64,000 bases of DNA from positions 1,488,001 to 1,552,000 of the forward strand of contig NZ_CP101823.1 of the NCBI RefSeq assembly GCF_024498175.1, written 5' to 3'. The translations under genes and the position numbers were made by a program. The notes under the pieces are model-generated. The model was not told the DNA's origin, made no database searches, and worked only from the letters and a program-made list of their open reading frames with translations. Below are positions 8,505 to 16,328 of this stretch, one piece after another. Each line of letters opens with the position of its first letter. Position 1 is the first letter of the stretch. This DNA comes from Haloplanus salinarum. GTDB lineage: Archaea > Halobacteriota > Halobacteria > Halobacteriales > Haloferacaceae.

Positions 8505-9579
8505 ATAGAGGGTGCCATAGAAGACCTCTCACACCATGATTATGGTACTTCCCGGATTGTCACCACGTTCGTAGTTGGTGATTGCGACGACGAGGCGAAG
8601 ACACAGCGCAAGGAACACCTGCGCTCGTGCGTGGACGCGGCCTCGAGCGTGAGTGCGCCCGAGGCCGCAGTCTTTGACTGCTTCGTTGGTTCGTTCTACT
8701 CCTGTCCGCCGGTTGTACGTCTCGTCTAAGATCGATTGCTTCAGCTGAACATCCTCACCGTGTTCGTTGATGCGGTCTTCGACCCTGTACTCGATGTCTT
8801 TCGGGGCGTCAGTATTTCGTGGGTTGTACGGAACGACTGGCACGACCCCTGCGGCCAGCAGGTGGTCGTGCCAGTCGAGCGTGTCGTAGGCGCTGTCTCC
8901 AAGCATCCACACCGGCCTGGCGACGGCGAGTGCGTCACGCGTGACGCGCATCGCCGTCTCTTCCAGCGCTTGTTTGCTCTCAGTGAACTCGGCTGCAATC
9001 GGGATTTTTTGTCCGGTCGAGACGATTGTACAGCCGTAGCCGTAGTAGTACTCTTCAGCGGTTGGATCGTAGCATGTCGACGCGTCTGGATCGGCCGCCA
9101 TCGCTCTCACATCGGTTGAATCGATGGAGTACGTCAAGTCGAGCAGGCCGCCCGGCGCGGCCTGCTCGACGAGTCTCTCGAACACTTCGTAAACGACGTG
9201 TTCAAGATCGGTGAGAAGGCGATCGACCGCGTCTCTCGACGGCGGTCGATCGAACCCGCAGCTAAGCCAGACAACCGTGTTCCGAAGCTCCCGCTCAACC
9301 GGACGGAGTCGATAGACACCGTGGTAGTAGCAATGGAGGAAGCCGCGCATCAACTCTGGTGGCTCGTGATCTCGTGTTCGCCCCGTCTCCGCCGGGGCGA
9401 ACACGTCGAACTCTTCGAGAAACTCGAAGGAAAGATGCTCAAACAACGCTAACGTCTCGGTCTCCGCGACATTGAAGAACGACTCTACCGAAGGATCATC
9501 TTGCAGGGTCGCTGAACTCATTCCAACTCAGCGTTCACCCTGCTCTTTGGTGTGGTAACTGTTCTATGACACCCTCTAT
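8505..9579 (-). mobile_element. ISH51-like IS4-family insertion sequence
   Basis: About 1,075 bp bounded by 18-bp terminal inverted repeats: ATAGAGGGTGCCATAGAA at 8505-8522 and the complement of ATAGAGGGTGTCATAGAA at 9562-9579 (17 of 18 match). It holds one transposase gene. No clear target duplication was recognised. It sits directly upstream of the DUF4112 coding region. Confidence 0.85.
8529..9521 (-). CDS. IS4-family transposase (ISH51-like)
   Basis: A 330-aa DDE transposase. The acidic triad can be placed: the first Asp in TYSIDSTDVRAM, the second in MLGDSAYDTLDWHD, and the Glu in the YREK-equivalent NRRTGVERTNEAVKD. The whole protein strongly resembles haloarchaeal ISH51 transposases as I remember them (RPVERELRNTVVWLSCGFDR). 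Length is normal and the frame intact, so it may be active. It fills most of the element between the inverted repeats. Confidence 0.9.
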   Translation of the reverse strand: MSSATLQDDPSVESFFNVAETETLALFEHLSFEFLEEFDVFAPAETGRTRDHEPPELMRGFLHCYYHGVYRLRPVERELRNTVVWLSCGFDRPPSRDAVDRLLTDLEHVVYEVFERLVEQAAPGGLLDLTYSIDSTDVRAMAADPDASTCYDPTAEEYYYGYGCTIVSTGQKIPIAAEFTESKQALEETAMRVTRDALAVARPVWMLGDSAYDTLDWHDHLLAAGVVPVVPYNPRNTDAPKDIEYRVEDRINEHGEDVQLKQSILDETYNRRTGVERTNEAVKDCGLGRTHARGRVHARAQVFLALCLRLVVAITNYERGDNPGSTIIMV

Positions 9580-9638
9580 CTTCGCAACACGTCGGCTACT
9601 TCGTTGAAATTCTCATTCGTTGTGGGGTTTCAGTCGTC

Positions 9639-9661
9639 GTGCTGAATATAGAGCGCGTATC
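9639..9661 (+). repeat. Dispersed palindromic repeat, copy C
   Basis: Starts GTGCTGAATATAGAGCGCGT. Upstream (9601-9630) lies TCGTTGAAAT and GGGTTTCAG; GTTGAAAC also stands upstream of copy A (1233), so the repeat unit may be longer than the core. Confidence 0.5.
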
Positions 9662-9819
9662 GGTCAGCGACTTCGGGCCAGTAGACGATTGAACAAATCG
9701 GTCGTTACAGAGGATTATGATAGTGACTCGGTGACTTATGCAAACAATATTTTCTGATATTAATGTACTTAATATAATAAACGTCTGAGAATGGGATGCA
9801 GCTGGAAAATACATTAAAT

Positions 9820-10188
9820 TTAGAAATCAAATTTATGCATACGGCCCAAATATATATTATATTTACAGACGAAGTGCAGTTCCCACTCGTCATCGTTCCA
9901 GACCGTACGAACGTTCTGCACCGAGAGGTCAACGTCAGGACGAGTCTGGTACTCGCAGAGCAAGAAGTCCGAGAAGTGTTTCTTCAGGTTCGAGCCTTTC
10001 GAGAGTCGAACTCGATTGTTCTCGGAGTCGTGTTTGAACCCGTCTTCTTTGAACGTAACCGTGGAACGTGGTCGTTCGTCGCCATGTTTCCGGTAGCCGG
10101 GCGGATTTGCCTTGTCGTCTTTCTGTCGTGAAAAGTTGCGACTCTTCTTCTGAATGCATACGATCTCATCGAGATCGATTGAGTCCAA
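9820..10188 (-). pseudogene. Internal fragment of a TnpB (IS200/IS605) protein
   Basis: The minus-strand frame encodes a central part of a haloarchaeal TnpB-family protein: NRVRLSKGSNLKKHFSDFLL, then VDLSVQNVRTVWNDDEWELH and FVCK, the beta-rich wedge region before the RuvC domain. The N-terminal helices and the whole RuvC/zinc-finger half are missing. The surrounding bases (9700-9860) are strongly AT-rich. It is a dead remnant of an earlier insertion. Confidence 0.65.
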
Positions 10189-10373
10189 GAACCACTAAGC
10201 GAACCTACGGTGAGATGGTCGTCATTTTCTGCAAGCGTTCAGGTATTGGCCAGTATCCGATTCGTCGAGAGTGTCCGTGTCAATATGCCCTCCTTACTAA
10301 GCTCTCATATTAGCTATCCGCCGAGATATTAACTGACAGATTAGATATGGCCAGATTTAATATAACAACTATT

Positions 10374-10385
10374 GTTATTAATAAC
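10374..10385. promoter_or_regulatory. 12-bp palindrome at the nikM start
   Basis: GTTATTAATAAC is a perfect palindrome ending 3 bp before the nikM ATG. It extends as TATTGTTATTAATAACA and resembles TATTGTTAACA boxes next to the znuA and czcO-like starts. Probable operator or start-site element. Confidence 0.45.
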
Positions 10386-10388
10386 ACG

Positions 10389-11069
10389 ATGGCACACATC
10401 CACCTCGGTGAAGGCTCGTTCCCCCTGTGGGCACTTGTGCTGTGGACGACCCTCGGCGTGGCACTCGTCGGTGCAGTCGTCTATCGGATCCGCAAGGGCG
10501 GAATCAAGACCCACCAGATCGCACTCGCCGGCATCGGTGCGGCAGCGAGTTTCGCAATCTTCCAGCTGAATATCCCCGTCTGGGGTGGCATCCACATGAA
10601 CCTCACCGGCCTCGTTGGGATTCTCGCCGGGCCGCTGCTCGGTGCGTTGATCGCGCTGGTCGTCAACATCTTCTCGGCGGCGCTCGGGCACGGTGCGGTC
10701 GGTCTGATCGGCGCGAATACGCTCGTCAACGCGAGCGAAGCTATCGTCGCCTACTACGCGTTCAAGACCCTGATGGGGATGGACTGGGACGTCTTCCCCG
10801 CCAGCGCCAGTGCCGCGACGCTCGGCCTTTCCGCAGGCGCGTTCCTGATGGGGGCGATCATCGTCATCAGCGGCGTGAACGGGAGCGCGCTGCCGCGCGG
10901 TGATCTGACGATTGCCGTCGCCGGTCTCGTCGGGCTCAACCTCGGCGTCGCCGTCATCGAGGGTATCCTGACGGGCTTCATCGTTCAGTTCCTCGCCTCC
11001 GTCCGCCCCGACCTCGTCGGCCTCGCCGACCGTGACACCCAGGAGGAGCCGACCGGGGTGACGGCCTGA
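10389..11069 (+). CDS. nikM: ECF Ni/Co transporter S component NikM/CbiM
   Basis: A 226-aa substrate-binding membrane subunit of an energy-coupling-factor nickel/cobalt importer. The start is set at 10389 so that the protein begins MAHIHLGEGSFP, because the free N-terminus and its early His residues form the metal site in this family; an ATG 14 codons upstream would bury them. About six transmembrane helices follow, with the conserved NLTGLVGILAGPLLGALIAL and GHGAVGLIGANTLVNA segments. It leads the operon nikM-nikN-nikQ-nikO-DUF1405. Nickel versus cobalt cannot be decided from sequence; the nearby NikR regulators favour nickel. Confidence 0.88.
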   Translation: MAHIHLGEGSFPLWALVLWTTLGVALVGAVVYRIRKGGIKTHQIALAGIGAAASFAIFQLNIPVWGGIHMNLTGLVGILAGPLLGALIALVVNIFSAALGHGAVGLIGANTLVNASEAIVAYYAFKTLMGMDWDVFPASASAATLGLSAGAFLMGAIIVISGVNGSALPRGDLTIAVAGLVGLNLGVAVIEGILTGFIVQFLASVRPDLVGLADRDTQEEPTGVTA

Positions 11070-11392
11070 TGCAGCGCTGGAAGCAGTACGGTGGTCTTGC
11101 TGGCCTCTTCGTTACCTTTCTCGCCGCTGGGTACTGGGGCTTCACCGCAACCGGCGGCGCACTGCCGTGGGCCAAACGCTCCGCACAGGCACTCCAGCGC
11201 GGTGTGCAGGAGGGTGGCGGTTCGCTTGTCGACTTCGGCCGCGGTATCGTGGTGGCCGGCCCCATTCGGAAGGGCGGAATGATGCTCGAATTCGGCGCGA
11301 TCGTCCTCGTACTGGTTGTCCTCGGTATCGGATTGTACGTCTACGTCGACCGCTACGGTGGCTTCGAGGACGGAGAACGCCCGGCTCGGTAA
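11069..11392 (+). CDS. nikN: ECF Ni/Co transporter small subunit NikN-like
   Basis: A 107-aa protein with two transmembrane helices (about 8-30 and 75-95, the second LEFGAIVLVLVVLGIGLYVY) separated by an extracellular loop, the layout of NikN/CbiN, which joins the M subunit and aids metal capture. Its ATG overlaps the last base of the nikM stop codon (TGATG). It has diverged from bacterial CbiN, so the assignment rests mostly on topology and position. Confidence 0.75.
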   Translation: MQRWKQYGGLAGLFVTFLAAGYWGFTATGGALPWAKRSAQALQRGVQEGGGSLVDFGRGIVVAGPIRKGGMMLEFGAIVLVLVVLGIGLYVYVDRYGGFEDGERPAR

Positions 11393-11394
11393 CC

Positions 11395-12207
11395 GTGACG
11401 ACACTCTCGAACCACGTTCCCGATCCGCGGCTCATCACGGCGTTCGCCGAACGGCGAGACGGACCGTTACACCGCGTCAACCCATGGACGAAGGTCGGCG
11501 TCGTCGGTGCACTCGTCCTCGCCGTCACGGTGTTCAACCGCCTTGCGCTCTTGGCCGGACTGTACGGAGCCGTACTGGTGGTCTACGGACTCGCAGGACT
11601 GCCATACCGACGGTTGGCCGGCTGGTACACGCTCCCGATGCTGTTCATCGTCTCGGTCGCCGGGCCGCTGGCGTTCCTCGAACCGGGGACACCGATCGGT
11701 GGCGCGCTCTCGACACCGCTCGGTGAACTTTCTGTCACGTGGGCAGGGCTCGTGCTCTTCGGGGAGCTCAGCTGTCGATCACTCACGGTCGTCACGTTTG
11801 CGCTGACGGCGTCGATGACGACCAAATACACGGACGTCGCGTACATGCTCGGGCGACTACTCCCGCGGCCAATCGACCAGATCGCGTTGCTCACCTATCG
11901 GTTCACGTTCGTCATGATCGAGACGCTCGAGGACCTCGTGAAAGCCGCACTCTCCCGTGGTGCGAACTTCTCGGAGTTCTGGTCGAACAAACGGCTGTAC
12001 GCGAGAATCCTCGGCATGACGATGTTGTCGGCGATCGAACAGTCAGAACGACTCGTCAAGTCGATGGAAGCCCGTGGCTACAACGGCGACATCACGCTGT
12101 ACGGCGACGTCTCGCGACCGCCGGTCCACGAACTGTTCGTCGTGATCGGGTCGTACGTCGCTGTCGTCGGCTACGCAGCGGTCGCGGTCTACGGGGTGAG
12201 ACTGTGA
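11395..12207 (+). CDS. nikQ: ECF transporter T component NikQ/CbiQ
   Basis: A 270-aa membrane coupling protein. It starts at a GTG three bases after the nikN stop (VTTLSNHVPDPRLITAFAER); longer upstream frames overlap nikN and lack coding character. It carries the EcfT features: LHRVNPWTKVGVVGALVLAV, several helices, and the cytoplasmic coupling helices with the Ala-Arg-Gly motifs (ALSRGANFSEF and SMEARGYNGDI) that contact the ATPase. It transmits ATP hydrolysis by NikO to the M subunit. Its stop overlaps the nikO start (GTGA). Confidence 0.88.
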   Translation: MTTLSNHVPDPRLITAFAERRDGPLHRVNPWTKVGVVGALVLAVTVFNRLALLAGLYGAVLVVYGLAGLPYRRLAGWYTLPMLFIVSVAGPLAFLEPGTPIGGALSTPLGELSVTWAGLVLFGELSCRSLTVVTFALTASMTTKYTDVAYMLGRLLPRPIDQIALLTYRFTFVMIETLEDLVKAALSRGANFSEFWSNKRLYARILGMTMLSAIEQSERLVKSMEARGYNGDITLYGDVSRPPVHELFVVIGSYVAVVGYAAVAVYGVRL

Positions 12208-13079
12208 GTCGAGACGATTCACCGCTCGTCGATCTTCAGTGTGAGGCCCACACCTACCCAGACGGGACGGTCGGCATGCACGACGTCGACTTCTCGGTGT
12301 ACCCCGACGAAGTCGTCGCCTTAGTCGGTGGCAACGGTGCCGGGAAGTCGACGCTCCTCGAACACCTGAACGCGACGCTCGTTCCCGACGACGGCGAACT
12401 CGTCGTCGACGGCACGCCGATCACCGAAGACAACAAGGCACACGCGCGGCGGGAAGTCGGGTTCGTCTTCCAGGACGCCGATACGCAACTCGTCGCGCCC
12501 ACGGTCCTCGATGACGTGATGTTCGGCCTCCAGAACTACGGCGTCCCCGGTGACGAAGCGAGAGAACGCGCTCGTGAGGCGCTCGCGACTGTCGACGCGG
12601 GCCACCTCGAAGACCGGATTCCTCACTATCTGAGCGGTGGCGAGAAACGCCTCGTCGGCCTCGCCGGCGTGCTCGTCCTCGAACCGAGCGTGGTCGTGCT
12701 GGACGAACCGCTCGCAGGGCTCGACCCCGAGCGGTCCCAACTGGTCGCCGACCGGATCAAGCAGATTCACGAGGACGGTATCAGCGTCGTCCTGTCGACG
12801 CACGACCTCGAATTTGCCGCTGAAGTCGCAGACCGAGTCTGCGTGATGGCCGACGGCAACGTCGTCGGAAGTGGAACGCCCAAAGCGGTGTTCTACGACG
12901 ACGCGCTGTTGGCGGACGCGAACCTTCACCCGCCGAGTGCGGTCCGTGTGGCTCGCGATGCAGGGCTGGGGGCGACCGAACAGCCGGTGACGGAAGCGGA
13001 TCTGGTGGCGCTCCTCACAGAAGCCGACACCCTGGGACCCACACAGACACCCTCTCCAGATGGGCGCGGACACGACTGA
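12204..13079 (+). CDS. nikO: ECF transporter ATPase NikO/CbiO
   Basis: A 291-aa ABC ATPase. It starts at GTG 12204, overlapping the nikQ stop by 4 bp; the open frame upstream lies inside nikQ. Walker A is GGNGAGKST near 47-55, the Q-loop FQDADTQL, the signature LSGGEKR, Walker B VVVLDEPLAGLDPE and the switch His in LSTHDLEFAAEVAD. All ATPase motifs are intact. A 50-residue C-terminal extension past the core is usual in CbiO-type proteins. It powers nickel/cobalt import with NikMNQ. Confidence 0.92.
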   Translation: MSRDDSPLVDLQCEAHTYPDGTVGMHDVDFSVYPDEVVALVGGNGAGKSTLLEHLNATLVPDDGELVVDGTPITEDNKAHARREVGFVFQDADTQLVAPTVLDDVMFGLQNYGVPGDEARERAREALATVDAGHLEDRIPHYLSGGEKRLVGLAGVLVLEPSVVVLDEPLAGLDPERSQLVADRIKQIHEDGISVVLSTHDLEFAAEVADRVCVMADGNVVGSGTPKAVFYDDALLADANLHPPSAVRVARDAGLGATEQPVTEADLVALLTEADTLGPTQTPSPDGRGHD

Positions 13080-13809
13080 GCGCCTCCCTCGGTATCTCGC
13101 GCCACTTCCTCGGCGGATCGAGATCGTTGCCCTGCAGTACGCGTGGGTAATCGTCGCGATCAACCTCGCGGGAACGGCATTCGGCTTCTGGTACTACATC
13201 CCCCAGTTCCAACTCGAACCGGTCGTCGCGTGGCCGGTTGTCCCGGATAGTCCGACGGCTACGCTGTTCATCGCCTGCTCGCTGGCGCTGTACAAACTCG
13301 GCCGGTCGAACGAGTACCTGAACGTGTTGGCGTTTTTCGGTTGTATCAAGCTCGGCCTCTGGACGCCGTACGTCCTGACGGTGTTCGCAGACGCGTTTCT
13401 CGCGACGGTCACGCCACCATCGCAGGTCGTTCCACTACTCGGACGAGAACTCGCCTCGAACGCGATGTACGCGTTCCTGTTCGTCTCACACCTGGGGATG
13501 GTCGTCCAGGCGTTCCTCATCCATCGCTACAGTGACTTTCCGGGTCGAGCGATTCTCGTTGCCGTGATCTGGTACGGATTCAACGACCTCGTCGACTACT
13601 TCGTCCCGATTGTCGGGACACCGCATCACACCCTGTTGCCGGTCGAACCGATTGTGAACGGCACCGTCCAGCACGTCTCCCCGGCACACGAGATTGCAGC
13701 TGCGGGTGCTGTTGCGCTGACGATACTGGCGACAGTGGTTGCAGTTCTGACTCGCAGAGAGAAACAGGGTATCCGGGTGGGAACCGATTCAGCGCCCGGC
13801 AGCCAGTAA
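13060..13809 (+). CDS. DUF1405 multi-pass membrane protein
   Basis: A 249-aa protein with about six transmembrane helices. It overlaps nikO by 20 bp, so it is cotranscribed. DUF1405 hallmarks include LQYAWVIVAINLAGTAFGFW near the N-terminus, ACSLALYKLGRSNEYLNVLA and the WYGFNDLVDY segment. DUF1405 (YpjA-like) proteins have no known function; here the position at the end of a Ni/Co importer operon suggests an accessory role in metal uptake. Its 3' end overlaps the convergent PDGLE gene by 21 bp. Confidence 0.8.
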   Translation: MGADTTERLPRYLAPLPRRIEIVALQYAWVIVAINLAGTAFGFWYYIPQFQLEPVVAWPVVPDSPTATLFIACSLALYKLGRSNEYLNVLAFFGCIKLGLWTPYVLTVFADAFLATVTPPSQVVPLLGRELASNAMYAFLFVSHLGMVVQAFLIHRYSDFPGRAILVAVIWYGFNDLVDYFVPIVGTPHHTLLPVEPIVNGTVQHVSPAHEIAAAGAVALTILATVVAVLTRREKQGIRVGTDSAPGSQ

Positions 13810-14100
13810 CCGTCCAAGCCCCAGCGCGAGGCTGAGTGTGAGCAGAGTGCCGAGGAATGCGCCACCCAGTGTTCCGGCGTGTGGTCCAAGTCCTGGTAGT
13901 GCGTATCCCGCAAAGAGACTCACACTGGTCGGCACACCTTCGGAGGCAGCACCGGCGAGTACAGCGGCGTTCTCCATCGGCTCTGCGTACCCGGTTCGCG
14001 CAGATGCCCATGCGAATGCTGGTGTGAGTACCACGAGTCCGAGGAGCCCGGCAAGCGAGCGTCGTTGCCATGGTGTCCGGACAAACGATCGGGCGCTCAT
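13789..14100 (-). CDS. PDGLE-domain protein (CbiN-like)
   Basis: A 103-aa protein with an N-terminal helix (LAGLLGLVVLTPAFAWASAR), an extracellular stretch with the family motif TGYAEPMENAA, and a C-terminal helix (LGGAFLGTLLTLSLALGLGR). This matches PDGLE proteins, which take the CbiN place beside CbiM. The start overlaps the cbiM stop (ATGA). The 3' end overlaps DUF1405 from the opposite strand. It presumably pairs with the second CbiM. Confidence 0.78.
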   Translation of the reverse strand: MSARSFVRTPWQRRSLAGLLGLVVLTPAFAWASARTGYAEPMENAAVLAGAASEGVPTSVSLFAGYALPGLGPHAGTLGGAFLGTLLTLSLALGLGRLLAAGR

Positions 14101-14735
14101 GCGCGGATACCCTCCGGTTGGAGCTGTTCGGATTCGACGCCGGCGCGGTCGAGAAGCCGCACTCCTGCGAGGGTGAGTACACCTTCACCGATACCGAGGA
14201 TGAAGTGCCCACCGGTCATGATGGCGACGACCGCGATGAACTCACCGGTGAACCCAGGTGAGACGCCAAGTTGGAGGCCGGCAGATGCAGCAGCAGCGGT
14301 GATTCCGATCCACCCGCTGGCCACGATTGCCAGCAGTTCGTTGCGATCTGCGAGTGTTACGTAGACTGCGTACCCGACATACGCTTGGACGATAGCCATA
14401 TTCCAGATGTTGGCTCCGAGTGCGAGCGCGCCGCCGTCACCGAAGACGAGCGCCTGAACGGCGACAACGAGAGCGACGGCGAGTGCCCCCAGGTGAGGGC
14501 CGAGTACGATCGCGGCGAACGCACCGCCGACGAAGTGCGCACTCGTTCCGCCGGGGATCGGCCAGTTGAGCATCTGTCCGGCGAACACGGCTGCGGCGAC
14601 GACGGCGAACAATTGAATCCGATACTCGGTTAGCGAGTCACGTGCTCGCATTGCGGCCACGGCCAATACCGCGCCGGCGATCAGGAGGAACGCGCCTGCC
14701 ATCCACGGGTGTAAGAATCCATCTGGTGTGTGCAT
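14097..14735 (-). CDS. cbiM: Second Ni/Co S component, CbiM type
   Basis: A 212-aa membrane protein beginning MHTPDGFLHPWMAGAF, the classic CbiM N-terminus (Met-His-x-Pro-Asp-Gly) whose His2 and amino group bind the metal; for that reason the ATG at 14735 is chosen over one 15 codons upstream. Conserved GTSAHFVGGAFAAIVLGPHL and FGDGGALALGANIWNMA follow. Only the PDGLE gene accompanies it; no second Q or O gene is in view, so it either shares NikQO or works alone, as reported for some CbiMN pairs. It is divergent from nikR (14842). Confidence 0.85.
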   Translation of the reverse strand: MHTPDGFLHPWMAGAFLLIAGAVLAVAAMRARDSLTEYRIQLFAVVAAAVFAGQMLNWPIPGGTSAHFVGGAFAAIVLGPHLGALAVALVVAVQALVFGDGGALALGANIWNMAIVQAYVGYAVYVTLADRNELLAIVASGWIGITAAAASAGLQLGVSPGFTGEFIAVVAIMTGGHFILGIGEGVLTLAGVRLLDRAGVESEQLQPEGIRA

Positions 14736-14841
14736 CGATTCCGAGTTCCGTAGATCTGGATATATGACTTCCGAAACCAATCATAATATAGCTACCACAG
14801 TTACTAGACACTCATATGAATTCAGTTCTGATTAATACTCG

Positions 14842-15231
14842 ATGCGCACAAGTTTCAACATCCCCGACGACCTCCTCTCCGAGTTCGATGAAACGTGGCA
14901 GGCAGAGGGATTAGATTCGCGTTCGCGTGGCGTCCGCGAAGCGATGCAGGAGTATATCGAGGCCCACACCAGACTGGAGGACATCGAAGGCGACGTCGTC
15001 GTTATCATCGCTTTCGATTACGAACACGAAGCGGTCATCGAAGAGATTCACGACGTACAACATCAGTTTCAGGACGTCATCACGACCACGAATCATATCC
15101 ATGAAGGAGAATGGTGTCTCGAGACACTCTTCTGCAGCGGACCGGCACCGCGTGTCCGGGACCTCACGTATCGCTTGCGCGATTTCGATGCGGTGAGTCG
15201 GGTCAAACTGATGCTCCTCGCTGAGCACTGA
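14842..15231 (+). CDS. nikR: NikR-family metal-responsive repressor (1)
   Basis: A 129-aa ribbon-helix-helix regulator (MRTSFNIPDDLLSEFDETWQ) with a C-terminal ACT-like metal domain. The high-affinity Ni ligands can be placed at His74, His85, His87 and Cys92. The His87-Cys92 gap has four residues rather than the five seen in the second copy here and in bacterial NikR, so the site may be altered. It is divergent from cbiM and only about 1 kb past the nikMNQO operon, so it probably controls one or both. A dispersed repeat lies 58 bp past the stop. Confidence 0.85.
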   Translation: MRTSFNIPDDLLSEFDETWQAEGLDSRSRGVREAMQEYIEAHTRLEDIEGDVVVIIAFDYEHEAVIEEIHDVQHQFQDVITTTNHIHEGEWCLETLFCSGPAPRVRDLTYRLRDFDAVSRVKLMLLAEH

Positions 15232-15288
15232 ATTGTACTCACGGCTGACCCTGTTGAGATCCTGGATTGAGGACATTTTACAACGAGG

Positions 15289-15311
15289 GTGCTGAGTGCA
15301 TAGCGCGTATC
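15289..15311 (+). repeat. Dispersed palindromic repeat, copy D
   Basis: GTGCTGAGTGCATAGCGCGT and then ATC; matches copies A-C at the GTGCTGA and GCGCGTATC blocks. It lies just after nikR. Confidence 0.45.
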
Positions 15312-15409
15312 GGTCACGTAGGCCGGCGGTGGTTACGCACCCGAACGGATCTTGCGAGTATGACACACAACCGAGGTATTATTAATATACAGTAGCGCGA
15401 CTGCACAGT

Positions 15410-15637
15410 ATGGATATCAATGTCGGAGCCACTGATAAATCAGTGCGGACAACAGTCGGTGCAGTCGCCGGAGTGCTTTCCCTGGCGGTCCTCGCCGGGC
15501 AGCTCGCCGCGCCAGCTCTTGCCTCACCGGTGCTCGGTGTCGTCGCGCTCATCATGCTTGGAACGGCCGCGACTCGCTCCTGTCCAGTCTACTCCGTCCT
15601 GGGCATGAGTACGTGCCCGCGAAACGCTGGGCCGTAG
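15410..15637 (+). CDS. Small membrane protein, DUF2892/YgaP-like
   Basis: A 75-aa protein with two hydrophobic helices (VGAVAGVLSLAVLAGQLAAP and ASPVLGVVALIMLGTAATRS) followed by a Cys pair (SCPVYSVLGMSTC). It matches the inner-membrane DUF2892 fold (NVGATDKSVRTTVG at the start, CPVYSVLG motif at the end). The two cysteines are typical and could bind metal or carry persulfide. Single gene; a dispersed repeat follows about 90 bp downstream. Confidence 0.8.
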   Translation: MDINVGATDKSVRTTVGAVAGVLSLAVLAGQLAAPALASPVLGVVALIMLGTAATRSCPVYSVLGMSTCPRNAGP

Positions 15638-15730
15638 GGCGTCGAATCGATAACGCTGTTGTCCTTCCGACCACGTAGCGAGGGAAACGACGAACCCGAC
15701 TGGCCTAAGCAGAGATAGCGTCAACGGGAC

Positions 15731-15759
15731 GTGCTGCATACATACTCCGTATTCAGCAG
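15731..15759 (+). repeat. Dispersed palindromic repeat, copy E
   Basis: TGCTGCATAC (15732-15741) and GTATTCAGCA (15749-15758) form an inverted repeat (9 of 10). This is the most symmetric copy and lies between convergent genes, where it could act as a bidirectional terminator. Confidence 0.5.
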
Positions 15760-15796
15760 ACGGGTTCTTTCAATTTCTGAGAATTTCAACACCGAA

Positions 15797-16228
15797 TCAC
15801 GACTCGATGCGCTGTTCAATGGAATCTTCGCCGAGTGAGGTGAGCGAGTAATCTACTGCCCGGACATCCGGCACTGCCCGGACGGTGTTGACGAAGTCGG
15901 ATAGGGCCTCCGTGGTCCCCTCCAGGACGTACAACTCCATACAGTACTGGTCCTGGACGTGTGCATGAGTAGTCGCGGAGACGATAGCATCGTACTCGTG
16001 GCGTACTCCCGTGAGACGCTGCTGGACGGCAGGTTGACAGTACTCGAAGACCACTGATACTGTACACATATGCTTCTGTCCGTCGATAGTTCGCCCCTGA
16101 AACTCTTCGAGTAGCGTCCGTGTGCCTTCGCGGACGACCTCGCTTCGGCCACTGTACCCGTGTTCGTCGGCGAACTCGTCGATGCGTTCCAGTAACGCCT
16201 CGGGCATCGAAATGCTAACGACGCTCAT
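15797..16228 (-). CDS. NikR-family metal-responsive repressor (2)
   Basis: A 143-aa NikR homologue. The RHH domain spans 1-45 (MSVVSISMPEALLERIDEFA), the metal domain 50-135. The Ni-site ligands are canonical: His77, His88, His90 and Cys96, with the HAHVQDQYC signature and exact bacterial spacing. It is divergent from the first CobW gene across a 100-bp region holding an ATACTAA/TTAGTAT inverted repeat just upstream of its own start, which suggests autoregulation and control of the CobW operon. Whether it senses nickel, cobalt or zinc cannot be told from the sequence. Confidence 0.87.
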   Translation of the reverse strand: MSVVSISMPEALLERIDEFADEHGYSGRSEVVREGTRTLLEEFQGRTIDGQKHMCTVSVVFEYCQPAVQQRLTGVRHEYDAIVSATTHAHVQDQYCMELYVLEGTTEALSDFVNTVRAVPDVRAVDYSLTSLGEDSIEQRIES

Positions 16229-16230
16229 AT

Positions 16231-16261
16231 ATACTAAATTTCTATTCCGAGGTATTAGTAT
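16231..16261. promoter_or_regulatory. Candidate operator of NikR (2)
   Basis: ATACTAA (16231-16237) and TTAGTAT (16255-16261) are perfect reverse complements separated by 17 bp, like the long-spaced half-sites of bacterial NikR operators. The site begins 3 bp from the regulator's start codon. Confidence 0.5.
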
Positions 16262-16293
16262 CTGTTATGACTGTCGGTACTATATCGTAATAA

Positions 16294-16308
16294 TTAGTAT
16301 TTTAGTAT
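16294..16308 (+). promoter_or_regulatory. Paired TTAGTAT half-sites upstream of cobW
   Basis: TTAGTAT occurs at 16294-16300 and again at 16302-16308, 20-35 bp before the CobW start at 16329. The sequence is the same as the operator half-site on the other side of the divergent spacer; it also overlaps the expected TATA region. Confidence 0.4.
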
Positions 16309-16328
16309 AGTAGATTCATAACTCGCGT

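Noticed and set aside
9596-9814. Small minus-strand ORFs in the AT-rich spacer after the ISH51-like element
   Set aside because: Low-complexity, non-acidic peptides unlike haloarchaeal proteins; they probably arise by chance in AT-rich DNA.
10294-10388. Cobalamin riboswitch before nikM
   Set aside because: The spacer is AT-rich and short, with no B12-box-like conserved core; only short palindromes are seen.
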